Position numbers and translations under genes: made by a program | Shown: positions 42,475 through 50,795 of the stretch, in pieces | Layout of the letters: each line of letters begins with the position of its first letter | Numbering within the stretch: the stretch's first letter is position 1 | Notes under the pieces: model-generated | What the model was told of the DNA's origin: nothing | Seen by the model: only the letters and a program-made list of their open reading frames with translations | Database searches by the model: none | From: Fen-1364 sp049515135 | Lineage (GTDB): Bacteria > Spirochaetota > Spirochaetia > SZUA-6 > Fen-1364 | Assembly: GCA_049515135.1 (NCBI GenBank) | Contig: JBEKUJ010000004.1 | Location: 124,001 to 188,000 of the forward strand | DNA length: 64,000 bases | Reading direction: 5' to 3'

Positions 42475-43835
42475 GCAGGGACCTTTGTCGTCACGGGTAT
42501 GCGGATGGAGAAAGTGGTCCCCGCGCCGACGGACGAGCGCACCGAGATGTTCCAGCCGTGGCTCTCGATGATCGAGCGAACGGTGGTCAGCCCCAGACCG
42601 AAGCCCTGCTCGCGCCGGGAGTTCGTCCCCCGGTAGAAGGGGTCGAAGATCTTCCCCAGCTCCTCCTTCGGTATCCCGATGCCCGTGTCCGTTATGGAAA
42701 GCACAACCTCGGTGGAATCCATGGCTGCCGTCATCGCAATCTTCCCGCCCTCCTCGGTATAGCGGATCGCGTTGCCCACGAGGTTCTCCAGGGCGCGGGC
42801 AAAAAGCCCCGCGTCCATGCGCACGCACGTGGTCTCGGGGATGTCCACGGTCCAGGAGAACTCCCGCTTCAGTATCTGCGCGTCCTCGGCGAAGCGCCGG
42901 GCGTTCTCCACGAGGAAGGTCTGCATCGCGACGTCGTGGTGCGTCATCCGCCATTCGCCGGTTTCCATCTTCACGAACTCGATCAGCTCGCCGATCATAG
43001 CCTCCAGGGCATGCGTCTTGTCGAGGATGATGGAGAGGTATTTCTTCTGGCTGTCGGGCTCTGCCGCGAAGCCGTCGGAAATGGCTTCCACGTAGCCCTG
43101 GATGAGGGTCAGGGGCGTGCGCAAGTCATGGGAAACTCCCATGATGAATCGTGATCTGCGCGCGTATTCCTCCTTGAGCGCCCGGCGCATGCTGTCGAAG
43201 CTCCTCGTGAGGGAGGCAATCTGGTCGTTGCCCTTGGCCGGCAGCTCGAAGTCCAGGTCTCCCTCCGCAATGCGGCGCGTAGCGCCTTCCAGCTTGAGGA
43301 TGGACCTGTTGAGAGAGCGGAGGATCAGCACGCCCATGAGGGAGGAGAATACCAGGAGGGTGATCATGCTGTATGTCACTACAAGGAGGAGCTGGTTTCT
43401 GAAAGAGGCGATGTCCGCCCTGATCCGCGGAAGCTTGAGGATGACCAGGTACTCAGGCTCGCCCTGATCTCTTGGGCTGTCGAAGGTGAAGTGGTAGTCG
43501 TCAACATTGCGGCGCATGTAGCGGAACAGATCGCTTTTCTCCGCCGGGATGCCGGACGGCAGCTCGGGGATGGTGGAGAAAGTGATCATGTTCCTGTCGT
43601 CCAGAATGAGGAAATCCAGCCCGGGCGGCCGGTGCTCTGCCAGCTCCTGGAAATCGTGGCTGCGCACGGCCTGCGGAACCTGTCTGTGGATCCAGGAGAT
43701 GACCGTAGGATAGTTCGGGGCCGGCTCCCGTCCCCGGGCGGACAGGTACTGGAACATGACCACCAGCGCGCCGACCAGGATGGGAACAACGATGATCCCC
43801 GCCACAAGGAGGACGAACTGCGTACGCAGCTTCAT
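42471..43835 (-). CDS. Sensor histidine kinase (HAMP, HisKA, HATPase_c)
   Basis: This 454-residue membrane kinase has TM1 (about 8-30), a periplasmic region of about 120 residues, TM2 (about 150-173), a HAMP domain, HisKA with phosphorylatable His in GVSHDLRTPLTLIQGY, and an ATPase domain with N box LENLVGNAIRYTEEGG, DTGIGI and GFGLGLTTVRSI. It overlaps the response regulator stop (ATGA at 43832-43835), so the pair is co-translated. The periplasmic ligand is unknown. Confidence 0.94.
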   Translation of the reverse strand: MKLRTQFVLLVAGIIVVPILVGALVVMFQYLSARGREPAPNYPTVISWIHRQVPQAVRSHDFQELAEHRPPGLDFLILDDRNMITFSTIPELPSGIPAEKSDLFRYMRRNVDDYHFTFDSPRDQGEPEYLVILKLPRIRADIASFRNQLLLVVTYSMITLLVFSSLMGVLILRSLNRSILKLEGATRRIAEGDLDFELPAKGNDQIASLTRSFDSMRRALKEEYARRSRFIMGVSHDLRTPLTLIQGYVEAISDGFAAEPDSQKKYLSIILDKTHALEAMIGELIEFVKMETGEWRMTHHDVAMQTFLVENARRFAEDAQILKREFSWTVDIPETTCVRMDAGLFARALENLVGNAIRYTEEGGKIAMTAAMDSTEVVLSITDTGIGIPKEELGKIFDPFYRGTNSRREQGFGLGLTTVRSIIESHGWNISVRSSVGAGTTFSIRIPVTTKVPA

Positions 43836-44524
43836 GCGTGTATCGTCTCCCGGTTGAACCGATACCCCATCCCGTGCACGGTCTCAATGAACTGCGGGGA
43901 GGATGGATCGGTCTCGATCTTCTTGCGGAGCCTCTGCACGTAGACGGCCACGGCCGTGATGTCCCCGTACTGGTTGCTCCAGACCTGGGAATAGATGTTT
44001 TCAGGGCTCATGGCCTTCCCCGGGTGGGTGACAAGCAGGGCGAGCACCTCGAACTCCTTCGTGGACAGCGGGATCTTCTGCGCGCCCTTTTTCAGAAGGT
44101 AGCCGTCCAGGTCCAGCAAATACTCCCCGAACTTCACGCTGTTGATCCCGGCCTTCAGGTCAGTGGCCCGGCGCAGGATGGCCCGTACCCGGGCCGTGAG
44201 AACCTTGGGAGAGAACGGCTTGGTGACGAACTCGTCAGCCCCGATCCCCAGTCCCAGGATCATGTCCTCGTCCGTGTCCCGTGCGGAGACAATCACAACG
44301 GGCACCGCGCTGGTCTTTCGAAGCCTCTGGAGAAACTCGAACCCGTCGATGCCGGGCAGGTTGATGTCAAGCACGACAAGGTCGAACTTTTCCTTCTCGA
44401 ATGCGTCGAGAGCCGCCTCGCCTGTCTCGGAGATCTCCGCATCCATGCCTTCTTTCTGCAGATACAGACGGACCAGCTCAGCCATTTCCCGAACATCCTC
44501 AACGATAAGAACTTTTGCCTGCAC
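43832..44524 (-). CDS. OmpR-family response regulator
   Basis: This 230-residue regulator has a receiver domain with phospho-acceptor Asp in LVVLDINLPGIDGFEFL, switch residues ending in TKPFSPKVLTARV, and a winged-helix DNA-binding domain (LSTKEFEVLALLVTHPGK, AVYVQRLRKKIETDP). It partners the kinase gene directly downstream. Its regulon is not visible; the PHP and monooxygenase genes lie upstream in the same orientation and could be targets. Confidence 0.95.
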   Translation of the reverse strand: MQAKVLIVEDVREMAELVRLYLQKEGMDAEISETGEAALDAFEKEKFDLVVLDINLPGIDGFEFLQRLRKTSAVPVVIVSARDTDEDMILGLGIGADEFVTKPFSPKVLTARVRAILRRATDLKAGINSVKFGEYLLDLDGYLLKKGAQKIPLSTKEFEVLALLVTHPGKAMSPENIYSQVWSNQYGDITAVAVYVQRLRKKIETDPSSPQFIETVHGMGYRFNRETIHA

Positions 44525-44649
44525 CGTTCCTGCTCCCTGTCCCCTGCCGCGTCCTTTCCCCCCTGGTGCTCGCGGACGTACTACCAGTATGGTACATACC
44601 CGCGCCCGGCGCCGCCATAGACAGCGCGTGAAAGACGGATAACTTTTTG
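44525..44649. other. Intergenic region, regulator/PHP boundary
   Basis: This is a 125-bp gap between the response regulator start and the PHP-gene stop. It is the likely promoter area of the two-component operon, but no clear -35/-10 pair or hairpin terminator was found. A self-complementary stretch with a T-run occurs near 44640-44655 (AACTTTTTGTTAT). Confidence 0.3.
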
Positions 44650-45984
44650 TTATGCATTAGCCCAGGCCGCGACCAACGGGTTTCCTGTTGCCGGCCGGGT
44701 GTCCGAGGGGTCCAGGGACTTCCCGACTTCCGCGTATGCCCGGATGCGCTCTGCAAGCGTTCTCCCCGCAAGGGGGTTGTCGGGATGAAAGAGACCGAGG
44801 CGCTCATCCGCATCGCCAAGCCTCTCATGGGCAATCAGTGCCCAGGTGGCGTCTACCAGGTGAGAAAACTCCGGGCGGGTCAGCTCGGGGCAGTTGAAGG
44901 ACTGGCGCGGACTGTTGATGTCCACGCCGCTGATCTCCATGAAGCCATGCTGCGCGCACAGCTGCTGGACCCTGCGAAGCTGCGCCAGGGTGTTGCGGGG
45001 CGGCATGTATGTGATGGCGCGGAAGCCCAGCCGCGCGCACTCCACCATGAGCTCGTCCAGGAAGCCGTCTTCGAACCTTTCTGCCTTCTTGTCACCGGTG
45101 GGGGAATCCGTCACGTCGCCCAGGTACGCGTAGCAGGGGATGCCGCCGACCTGCTCTGCAAACTCCACGGCGGCCTTCACCGGGATGCATTCAGCCTCAT
45201 CCGGCTGGACGAAGACCTTGGCAAGAAAAGAGCTTTTCAGCAGGCCCAGCAGGTCATAGAGAAGCGCTGGGTTCTCAGGGTCCACAAGCCAGGATTCCAT
45301 TCGCGGCGCTATCGTCAGCCCAAGGGAGTCGCGGAGAAAAGAAAGCAGCGGCGTGCCCCTGCCAACTTTCTGGACCACCTTGCGCGCAACGGCAAACAGA
45401 ATGTGCCTCTCCGTTATGGACCCGCCCTCGGAGGCATGGGACGCCTCCCACACGTCGGCGCGCCAGTCCAGAGGGTCTATCCCGTACCGGGGAAGGATGC
45501 TGCCCAGCCTGTCCACCATGAGCCTGTCACGAGCCTCGCGGGCAGCCTGGATGGGCTGCAGGAAACGGCGCACCGCTGCGTCGCTCCGCGAGGGGATGCC
45601 ATGCACTGTCATGTACAGGACGTTCGGCGAATCGGGATTGTTGAGCTTGCGGCCTTCAAGCCGGGTGCCTGCTACGTTGACGCGAAGCTCGAAGCCGCAG
45701 GTGGCGGCAATTCCGAGGATACGTGCGGCTTCCCGCATTTCAGGCGCGCCGGCAAGGGAGTCATGGTCCATGACCCCCACGGCCAGCAGGCCGGCAGCAT
45801 GCGCCCGCTCCGCGGCTGCTGCAGGCGAGTAGGGGCTGAACGAATAGAAGGTATGGACGTGGTTGTTCACCTCGCGGGAGGCAGCGGGCGCACCGGCCTT
45901 CTTCTCCCGCAGGGCAAGATCGCGAAGAGCGCTCAGGCGGTCCGCGGCCGCAGCGGCGTTGAGGGCGTTCAAGAGCTCTGTCAT
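44650..45984 (-). CDS. PHP-domain metal-dependent phosphoesterase
   Basis: This 444-residue protein has PHP motifs NNHVHTFYSFSPYSP (motif I, HVH) near residue 42 and VMDHDSLAGAPEM (motif II, HD), and a later FELRVNVAG. These bind two or three metal ions for phosphoester hydrolysis. Length exceeds the minimal PHP fold (about 280), with a helical insertion from about 180 to 330. It may hydrolyse nucleotide or sugar phosphates. It lies 6 bp downstream of the small monooxygenase-fold gene. Confidence 0.85.
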   Translation of the reverse strand: MTELLNALNAAAAADRLSALRDLALREKKAGAPAASREVNNHVHTFYSFSPYSPAAAAERAHAAGLLAVGVMDHDSLAGAPEMREAARILGIAATCGFELRVNVAGTRLEGRKLNNPDSPNVLYMTVHGIPSRSDAAVRRFLQPIQAAREARDRLMVDRLGSILPRYGIDPLDWRADVWEASHASEGGSITERHILFAVARKVVQKVGRGTPLLSFLRDSLGLTIAPRMESWLVDPENPALLYDLLGLLKSSFLAKVFVQPDEAECIPVKAAVEFAEQVGGIPCYAYLGDVTDSPTGDKKAERFEDGFLDELMVECARLGFRAITYMPPRNTLAQLRRVQQLCAQHGFMEISGVDINSPRQSFNCPELTRPEFSHLVDATWALIAHERLGDADERLGLFHPDNPLAGRTLAERIRAYAEVGKSLDPSDTRPATGNPLVAAWANA

Positions 45985-45990
45985 GGTCAG

Positions 45991-46284
45991 TTATTTTTCG
46001 GCGAAGAATTTGAGGTCCCAGACGGTCTGCTCGGGACTGGCAGCCGTCATATCCGAAAGCCGGCCCAGGAGGCGCTTGAAGACGCCCGTCTCCATGAAGC
46101 GCCGGGCATGTGAGGTGTCCTCCCACGTGCCCAGGGCCATCGCGTTGGGCGGGGCAACCAGGAACTGCATCCTGATGAACCCGGGCTGGCTTTTCGCGTG
46201 CTCCATGACCTCGTCCTTCCAGATCTCGCACGCCGCGTCGAAGGCGTTTTCCTTGAAATGGTAGAGCATGGTAGCCGTGTACAT
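45991..46284 (-). CDS. Antibiotic biosynthesis monooxygenase (ABM)-fold protein
   Basis: This 97-residue protein of the dimeric alpha/beta-barrel ABM type has MLYHFKENAFDAACEIWKDE, SQPGFIRMQFLV and ALGTWEDTSHARRFMET, the usual 'g...l..W.d..a...f' pattern. No catalytic residues are universal to the fold, so function is open (monooxygenase, heme-related or unknown). It heads a short run with the PHP gene, divergent from the Mg2+ ATPase gene. Confidence 0.75.
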   Translation of the reverse strand: MYTATMLYHFKENAFDAACEIWKDEVMEHAKSQPGFIRMQFLVAPPNAMALGTWEDTSHARRFMETGVFKRLLGRLSDMTAASPEQTVWDLKFFAEK

Positions 46285-46381
46285 CTGGCTCTCCCTCCGC
46301 CCCGAGTATAGTGGAAAAATCCGCCCGTGACGACGCCGAAAAAGCTTGACTCACTCCTTCGAGAAGGGTAGAGATTAGCTC

Positions 46382-48994
46382 ATGAGAAATCCATCCGCTT
46401 CCGTGGTCAGCGCGGAGCAGGAGAGGACGCTCATCGAGGCGTGCTCGCTCGCCGTCGAGGATTGCCTCGCCCGCCTGGGGGGCCGTGAGAAAGGGCTCAC
46501 CCCGGAGGAGGCCGAAGAGAAGCTCAGGGTCGTTGGCCGTAACGAGGTCAGCCTGAAAAAGGGCGGAGCCCTCAGCCGGACGGTCCGCCGTTTTGCAAAC
46601 CCCCTGGTCATCCAGCTCCTCATCATTGCCGGAGTCTCATTCCTCATGGGGGACCTTCGCTCCACCGTGGTGGTGGGAGGGATGGTCCTCCTGAGCGTGG
46701 GGCTTTCCGCGGTCCAGGAGGAGAGGTCCGGCCGTGCCGTTGAGAAGCTCCAGGCCATGGTCCGCACAACGGCAAACGTCATGAGAGAGGGAAAGGAGCA
46801 GGAGATCCCGCTTGCCGAGATAGTCCCCGGGGACGTCGTGGTGCTGGATGCAGGCTCCCTGGTCCCCGCCGACCTCCGCCTGACCGCCACGAAGGACTTC
46901 TTCGTCAGCCAGAGCGCTCTCACGGGAGAATCCATGCCCGTGGAAAAGAGCTCGGCGCCGGTAGCAGGCAACGGCAGGTCGGCGCTGGAGCTCCCCAACG
47001 CGTGCTTCCAGGGCAGCAACGTATTGTCCGGCACGGCGCGCGGCGTGGTTGTGAACACTGGCGCCCGGACCTACTTCGGCGCCATCACGCGCAGGCTGGC
47101 CGGGCAACGGGGGCAGACCAGCTTCGACAGGGGGATATCGGGGTTCACGTGGCTGATGATCAGGTTCATGGTCATCATGGTGCTGATCGTGTTCCTCATC
47201 ATCGGGCTCACCAAGCACAACTGGGCGGATGCCCTCCTCTTCGGGCTTTCGGTGGCGGTCGGGCTGACTCCCGAGATGCTCCCCATGATCGTCACGGTGA
47301 ACCTGGCCAAGGGCGCCCTGGCCATGTCACGCAAGAAGGCCATCGTCAAACGGCTGAACTCCATCCAGAACTTCGGCGCCATCGATGTGCTATGCACGGA
47401 CAAGACGGGGACCCTGACCCAGGACAGGGTAGTCCTGGAAAAGCATGTCGACGTGACGGGTCGGCACAACGATGAAGTCCTGCGTTACGCCTGGATGAAC
47501 AGCTATTACCAGACAGGTCTGAGGAACCTCCTTGACAGGTCCGTCCTCTCCCACACGGAGTTCGAAGTCGAGACCCGGTGCCACAAAGTGGACGAGATCC
47601 CTTTCGACTTCACCCGCAAGCGCATGTCCGTGGTGGTGGAGTACGAAGGAGACCACGTGCTGATCTGCAAGGGCGCCGTGGAGGACGTGTTCAAGGTGTG
47701 CTCACGCTACCAGGTAGATGATGATGTCAACCCTCTTATCGACGTGATCAAGCAGGACGTACTGGAGGACTATGAGGCGCTGAGCGCGGACGGCTACAGG
47801 GTGCTGGCCATCGCCTACCGCGAGTTCCCGCGAGAAAAGGAGACTTTCGCCGCCGCGGATGAAAGCGACATGATCATCCTTGGATACATTGCCTTCTTCG
47901 ATCCCCCCAAGGAATCCACTCCGCAGGCAATCAAGGCGCTCAATGACGCCGGGGTGTCGGTAAAGATCCTCACCGGGGACAACGATCTGGTGACCCGCAA
48001 AGTGTGCAAGGATGTGGGAATCGACGCGCAGAACCTCGTCACCGGAGCTCAGCTGGCCGCCGTTGCCCCGGAAAAGATCGCCGAGCTGGCGGAGTACACC
48101 ACGGTGTTCGCCCGTCTCTCACCCTCCCAGAAGGAGCAGATCATCCAGGCCCTGCAGAGCAAGGGGCACGTTGTGGGGTTCCTGGGAGACGGGATCAACG
48201 ACGCTCCGGCGCTGAAGAGGGCTGATGTCGGCATATCGGTGGACACGGCGGTGGACGTGGCGAAGGAGGCCGCCGACATAGTCCTTCTGGAAAAGAGCCT
48301 CATGGTCCTGGACAACGGCATCATCGAAGGCAGACGCGTCTTCGGCAACATCCTCAAGTACATCCGCATGGGCGCCAGCTCCAATTTCGGAAACATGTTC
48401 AGCGTGGTGGGCGGCAGCTTCTTCCTCCCCTTTCTCCCCATGCTGCCCATCCAGGTGCTCCTGAACAACATGCTGTATGACATCTCCCAGATCGGTATCC
48501 CTTCGGACTCGGTGGACCCCGAGTTCACGAAGGTGCCCCGCAAGTGGAACATCGGGAACATCAGGCGGTTCATGATATTCGTCGGCCCCATGAGCTCCAT
48601 TTTCGACTATGCCACGTTCCTGCTCATGCTCTTCTTTTTCGGGGCAATTGCCTGGACCGCCCCCGGCACGAGTGACGCCGCGAAACACCTGGAGGCGCTC
48701 TTCCATACGGGATGGTTCGTGGAGTCCATCCTCACCCAGACGCTCATCGTTCATGTGATCAGAACGCGCAAGATCCCCTTCATCCAGAGCAGGGCCAGCC
48801 CGGTGATGTTCTTCTTCACGTTTCTCGTGATGGGCATCGGCGCGTACCTCCCCTACTCCCCCGTGGCCGGCGCGCTGGGGCTCGTCCCGCTTCCGGCCGT
48901 CTACTGGGCATGGATCGTCGGGTTCCTCGTTCTGTATTGCGCCCTTGCGCATTTCGTAAAAACCTGGTTCTTCCATAAATTCGGAGTCGACTGA
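46382..48994 (+). CDS. mgtA: Magnesium-translocating P-type ATPase (MgtA/MgtB type)
   Basis: This 870-residue P3B-type ATPase has actuator motif SALTGESMPVEK, phosphorylation Asp in VLCTDKTGTLTQ, the transmembrane LTPEMLPMIVTVNLAKG, hinge FLGDGINDAPAL, and about ten membrane helices. LTPEMLPMIV is characteristic of the Mg2+ import branch. A TTGACT box (46346-46351) with a weak -10 17 bp on, and a CCTTC-GA-GAAGG hairpin (46356-46367), precede the ATG. The stop overlaps the next gene (TGATG). No long MgtA-type riboswitch leader is present (about 97 bp upstream gap). Confidence 0.93.
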   Translation: MRNPSASVVSAEQERTLIEACSLAVEDCLARLGGREKGLTPEEAEEKLRVVGRNEVSLKKGGALSRTVRRFANPLVIQLLIIAGVSFLMGDLRSTVVVGGMVLLSVGLSAVQEERSGRAVEKLQAMVRTTANVMREGKEQEIPLAEIVPGDVVVLDAGSLVPADLRLTATKDFFVSQSALTGESMPVEKSSAPVAGNGRSALELPNACFQGSNVLSGTARGVVVNTGARTYFGAITRRLAGQRGQTSFDRGISGFTWLMIRFMVIMVLIVFLIIGLTKHNWADALLFGLSVAVGLTPEMLPMIVTVNLAKGALAMSRKKAIVKRLNSIQNFGAIDVLCTDKTGTLTQDRVVLEKHVDVTGRHNDEVLRYAWMNSYYQTGLRNLLDRSVLSHTEFEVETRCHKVDEIPFDFTRKRMSVVVEYEGDHVLICKGAVEDVFKVCSRYQVDDDVNPLIDVIKQDVLEDYEALSADGYRVLAIAYREFPREKETFAAADESDMIILGYIAFFDPPKESTPQAIKALNDAGVSVKILTGDNDLVTRKVCKDVGIDAQNLVTGAQLAAVAPEKIAELAEYTTVFARLSPSQKEQIIQALQSKGHVVGFLGDGINDAPALKRADVGISVDTAVDVAKEAADIVLLEKSLMVLDNGIIEGRRVFGNILKYIRMGASSNFGNMFSVVGGSFFLPFLPMLPIQVLLNNMLYDISQIGIPSDSVDPEFTKVPRKWNIGNIRRFMIFVGPMSSIFDYATFLLMLFFFGAIAWTAPGTSDAAKHLEALFHTGWFVESILTQTLIVHVIRTRKIPFIQSRASPVMFFFTFLVMGIGAYLPYSPVAGALGLVPLPAVYWAWIVGFLVLYCALAHFVKTWFFHKFGVD

Positions 48995-49803
48995 TGAAAA
49001 GCCTTCTGGATGCGCTGCAGGAAGGGAGACTGATCGAGCTCCCCGAGACAGACAAAGAAAAGAGCCTCCAGCTCCTGGCCACCCTCATCGAGGCAATCCC
49101 GGATGTCAGGAGCGGCCTGGACTTTGCCGGCATGGTGCTGGCCAGGGAGAAGCAGGCCAACACATCCATCGGGCACGGCTGGGCCTGCCCCCATGGCCGC
49201 GTGGGGGGCGAAGGGGAGCTTTTCTGCGCCATCGGCTGGAGCCCGACCGGCATCGATTACGGCGGCTCAGACGGGAAGCCGGTGCACATCGCCATCATGC
49301 ATTACATCACGGATTCCCAGAAGAACACCTACCTGAAGGAGATCTCGGGTCTCGCGAAGGCGATAAAGAACAACCCGGCCCTTGGCGAGGTGTCCAGCGC
49401 AAAGGAGCTGGGCGAGGTCAGGTCCCGGCTGATCGACCTTCTCACCGCTGCAGTGGAGAGCGCGCTTCCCGACGTGAAAGCCCGCATGATCCAGCTGGAG
49501 GCCAAGCACGCGGTTTCCGCGTATGTAGAGACGCTGCCGGCGGAGTCCTTGTCCGCCCTGAACTTGATACCCCTCTCCGTGGTCATAGTGCCGGGCGCGC
49601 CCTCTCTGGTGCTCTCCCAGGACAAGGAGATCATCCACCTCATCGAATCCGCCGGCGACATCGCTGGCCCCCTGGCCTCCCGCGCGCCGTTCGACCGCTC
49701 AGGCTACAGGATCCTCACCCGAGCGGTGTCGACCTTCCAGCCGGATCGGCTTTTCTACGATTGCATTGCCGTGAAACTGGCAAACGAGGCGCAAAAAAAA
49801 TAG
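48994..49803 (+). CDS. PTS EIIA-like (type 2) protein coupled to the Mg2+ ATPase
   Basis: This 269-residue protein has an N-terminal PTS EIIA type 2 (fructose/nitrogen) domain (about 1-145). Its phosphorylatable histidine is H67 in IGHGWACPHGR, then GIDYGGSDGKPVHIAIMHY as expected for EIIANtr-like folds. Residues about 150-269 form a second domain that I cannot assign. The start codon is embedded in the mgtA stop (TGATG), implying translational coupling. EIIANtr proteins regulate K+ and other ion transport by protein contact, so it may control the ATPase; this is inference. No EIIB/C genes are nearby. Confidence 0.75.
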   Translation: MKSLLDALQEGRLIELPETDKEKSLQLLATLIEAIPDVRSGLDFAGMVLAREKQANTSIGHGWACPHGRVGGEGELFCAIGWSPTGIDYGGSDGKPVHIAIMHYITDSQKNTYLKEISGLAKAIKNNPALGEVSSAKELGEVRSRLIDLLTAAVESALPDVKARMIQLEAKHAVSAYVETLPAESLSALNLIPLSVVIVPGAPSLVLSQDKEIIHLIESAGDIAGPLASRAPFDRSGYRILTRAVSTFQPDRLFYDCIAVKLANEAQKK

Positions 49804-49946
49804 CGGCTGGGATGGCGCCTCACCGCGTTCGCGAGGCGGTCATTCGCCTGGCGCGCCAAGGCCACTGATTCGGCCTCGTCGAGCTGCTCCACGCATGGGG
49901 AGGCAAGCGGGCTTGCACAGTGCTCTTCCAAGCCAATCGTGCGCAT
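49800..49946 (-). pseudogene. Remnant of an amidohydrolase (gamma-resorcylate decarboxylase-like) gene
   Basis: An ATG at 49944-49946 with GGAGG upstream begins MRTIGLEEH, the N-terminus of the family, then jumps to VEQLDEAESVALARQANDRL and AVRRHPSRYF, segments normally about 60 residues further on. It then loses similarity at about 49800 inside the end of the EIIA-like gene. The remnant therefore has an internal deletion and a lost C-terminus (about 250 residues). It lies in the same orientation, 27 bp after the CMD gene. Confidence 0.6.
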
Positions 49947-49973
49947 CGTGGTCCTCCTGGCGCTGGTTGATCC

Positions 49974-50273
49974 TCAGTCAGGCTCCTTGAGCGCAGTGGA
50001 GGCTGCATACAGCGCACCAACCCCGCTCAGGTGATAGGCGACCCGCAGGATTTCAGCCATCTCCTGGTCCGTTGCTCCTGCTGCCTTTGCCTGTTTCGCG
50101 AGGGCGCGCGCCCCGGCTACCGCGCCGTGAGACGCGTCAAACGCCATGGCGACGAGAAGCTTCAGCTTTCGGGGCAGGACTCCGTCGGCATAGACGAACT
50201 CATCCTGCTCATGAAGACGCTTCACCACGGCGGGATCGATCCTGCCAATCATTTCCAACCAATCGTAGGGCAT
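49974..50273 (-). CDS. Carboxymuconolactone decarboxylase (AhpD-like) family small protein
   Basis: This 99-residue protein starts MPYDWLEMIGR with GGAGGAG ahead. It has LPRKLKLLVAMAFDASHG and ATDQEMAEILRVAYHL, the helical CMD pattern. The CxxC motif of AhpD peroxidases is missing (the family position reads ASHG), so redox activity is unlikely; the fold may serve as a decarboxylase-like or unknown protein. The decayed amidohydrolase lies 27 bp downstream and the truncated EIIA gene 62 bp upstream. Confidence 0.8.
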   Translation of the reverse strand: MPYDWLEMIGRIDPAVVKRLHEQDEFVYADGVLPRKLKLLVAMAFDASHGAVAGARALAKQAKAAGATDQEMAEILRVAYHLSGVGALYAASTALKEPD

Positions 50274-50335
50274 ATTCTCCTCCTCCAATAAGGAACCCAT
50301 TTCAGTCCTTCTGTCTCACCAGCCGGGAAGCTTCA

Positions 50336-50650
50336 TCATGCCTTCGCCTCCTCCTCATCGATGCAGGACATGGTCCGGGCTTTGAACTCCATGCCGCCGC
50401 GGGAAAGCGCCACGATGACGATGAGGTCTGGGATCTCGTCGGTGAAGCAGTGCGGGATGGCAACGCCATTTCCCACCGCGGTGCTCTGGATGTTCTCCCG
50501 TTCCATGAGCTTCGCGTACACCTCTTTCTCATCCTTGAGGAGGCCCTTCTCCGCCACTGCGTGGATGATCCTGCGCAAGGCGTCTTCACGGCTCTTTTCT
50601 GTCAGGTCTGGAATAAAGCACTCAGGATGAATATAGCGAGTGAGCTTCAT
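50336..50650 (-). pseudogene. Truncated PTS EIIA (nitrogen-type) gene
   Basis: This 104-residue frame (MKLTRYIHPECFIPDL; an upstream ATG at 50656 adds two residues) matches the first two thirds of EIIANtr-type domains: ENIQSTAVGNGVAIPHCFTDE with histidine H67, and VIVALSRGGMEFKA. The canonical end (DG.PVHI.FLL..., about 50 residues) is missing; the frame ends with an acidic stretch (CIDEEEAKA). No continuation is readable in other frames to 50274. It may be a degraded paralogue of the EIIA-like gene at 48994. Confidence 0.6.
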
Positions 50651-50740
50651 CGCCATGATCGACGGTATGATGCACCAAGTTTCGTGTCCGTTCCATGAAT
50701 GCGGGATGAAAAGAGAATAAAAATGCGTTATGTGCCACCG

Positions 50741-50764
50741 GAGGTGCACGAGCACCTCGCTTTT
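50741..50764. terminator. Hairpin with T-run between divergent genes (terminator or operator)
   Basis: GAGGTGC (50741-50747) pairs perfectly with GCACCTC (50752-50758) over a 4-base ACGA loop, followed by GC and TTTT (50761-50764) on the + strand. The position, 31 bp before the acyl-CoA dehydrogenase ATG and after no plus-strand gene, makes an attenuator, a palindromic operator, or a terminator of an unseen leader RNA all possible. Confidence 0.45.
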
Positions 50765-50795
50765 CTATTACGCAAACCAGCGCTACCTTTGACCC

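Noticed and set aside
44647..46113. 488-codon plus-strand frame opposite the PHP gene
   Set aside because: Low-similarity, Arg/Gly/His-rich translation; the minus strand frame has the PHP metal motifs.
46285..46381. Mg2+ riboswitch or long regulatory leader for mgtA
   Set aside because: The gap is only 97 bp and holds the promoter-like TTGACT box near the start codon; no multi-helix M-box structure could be traced.
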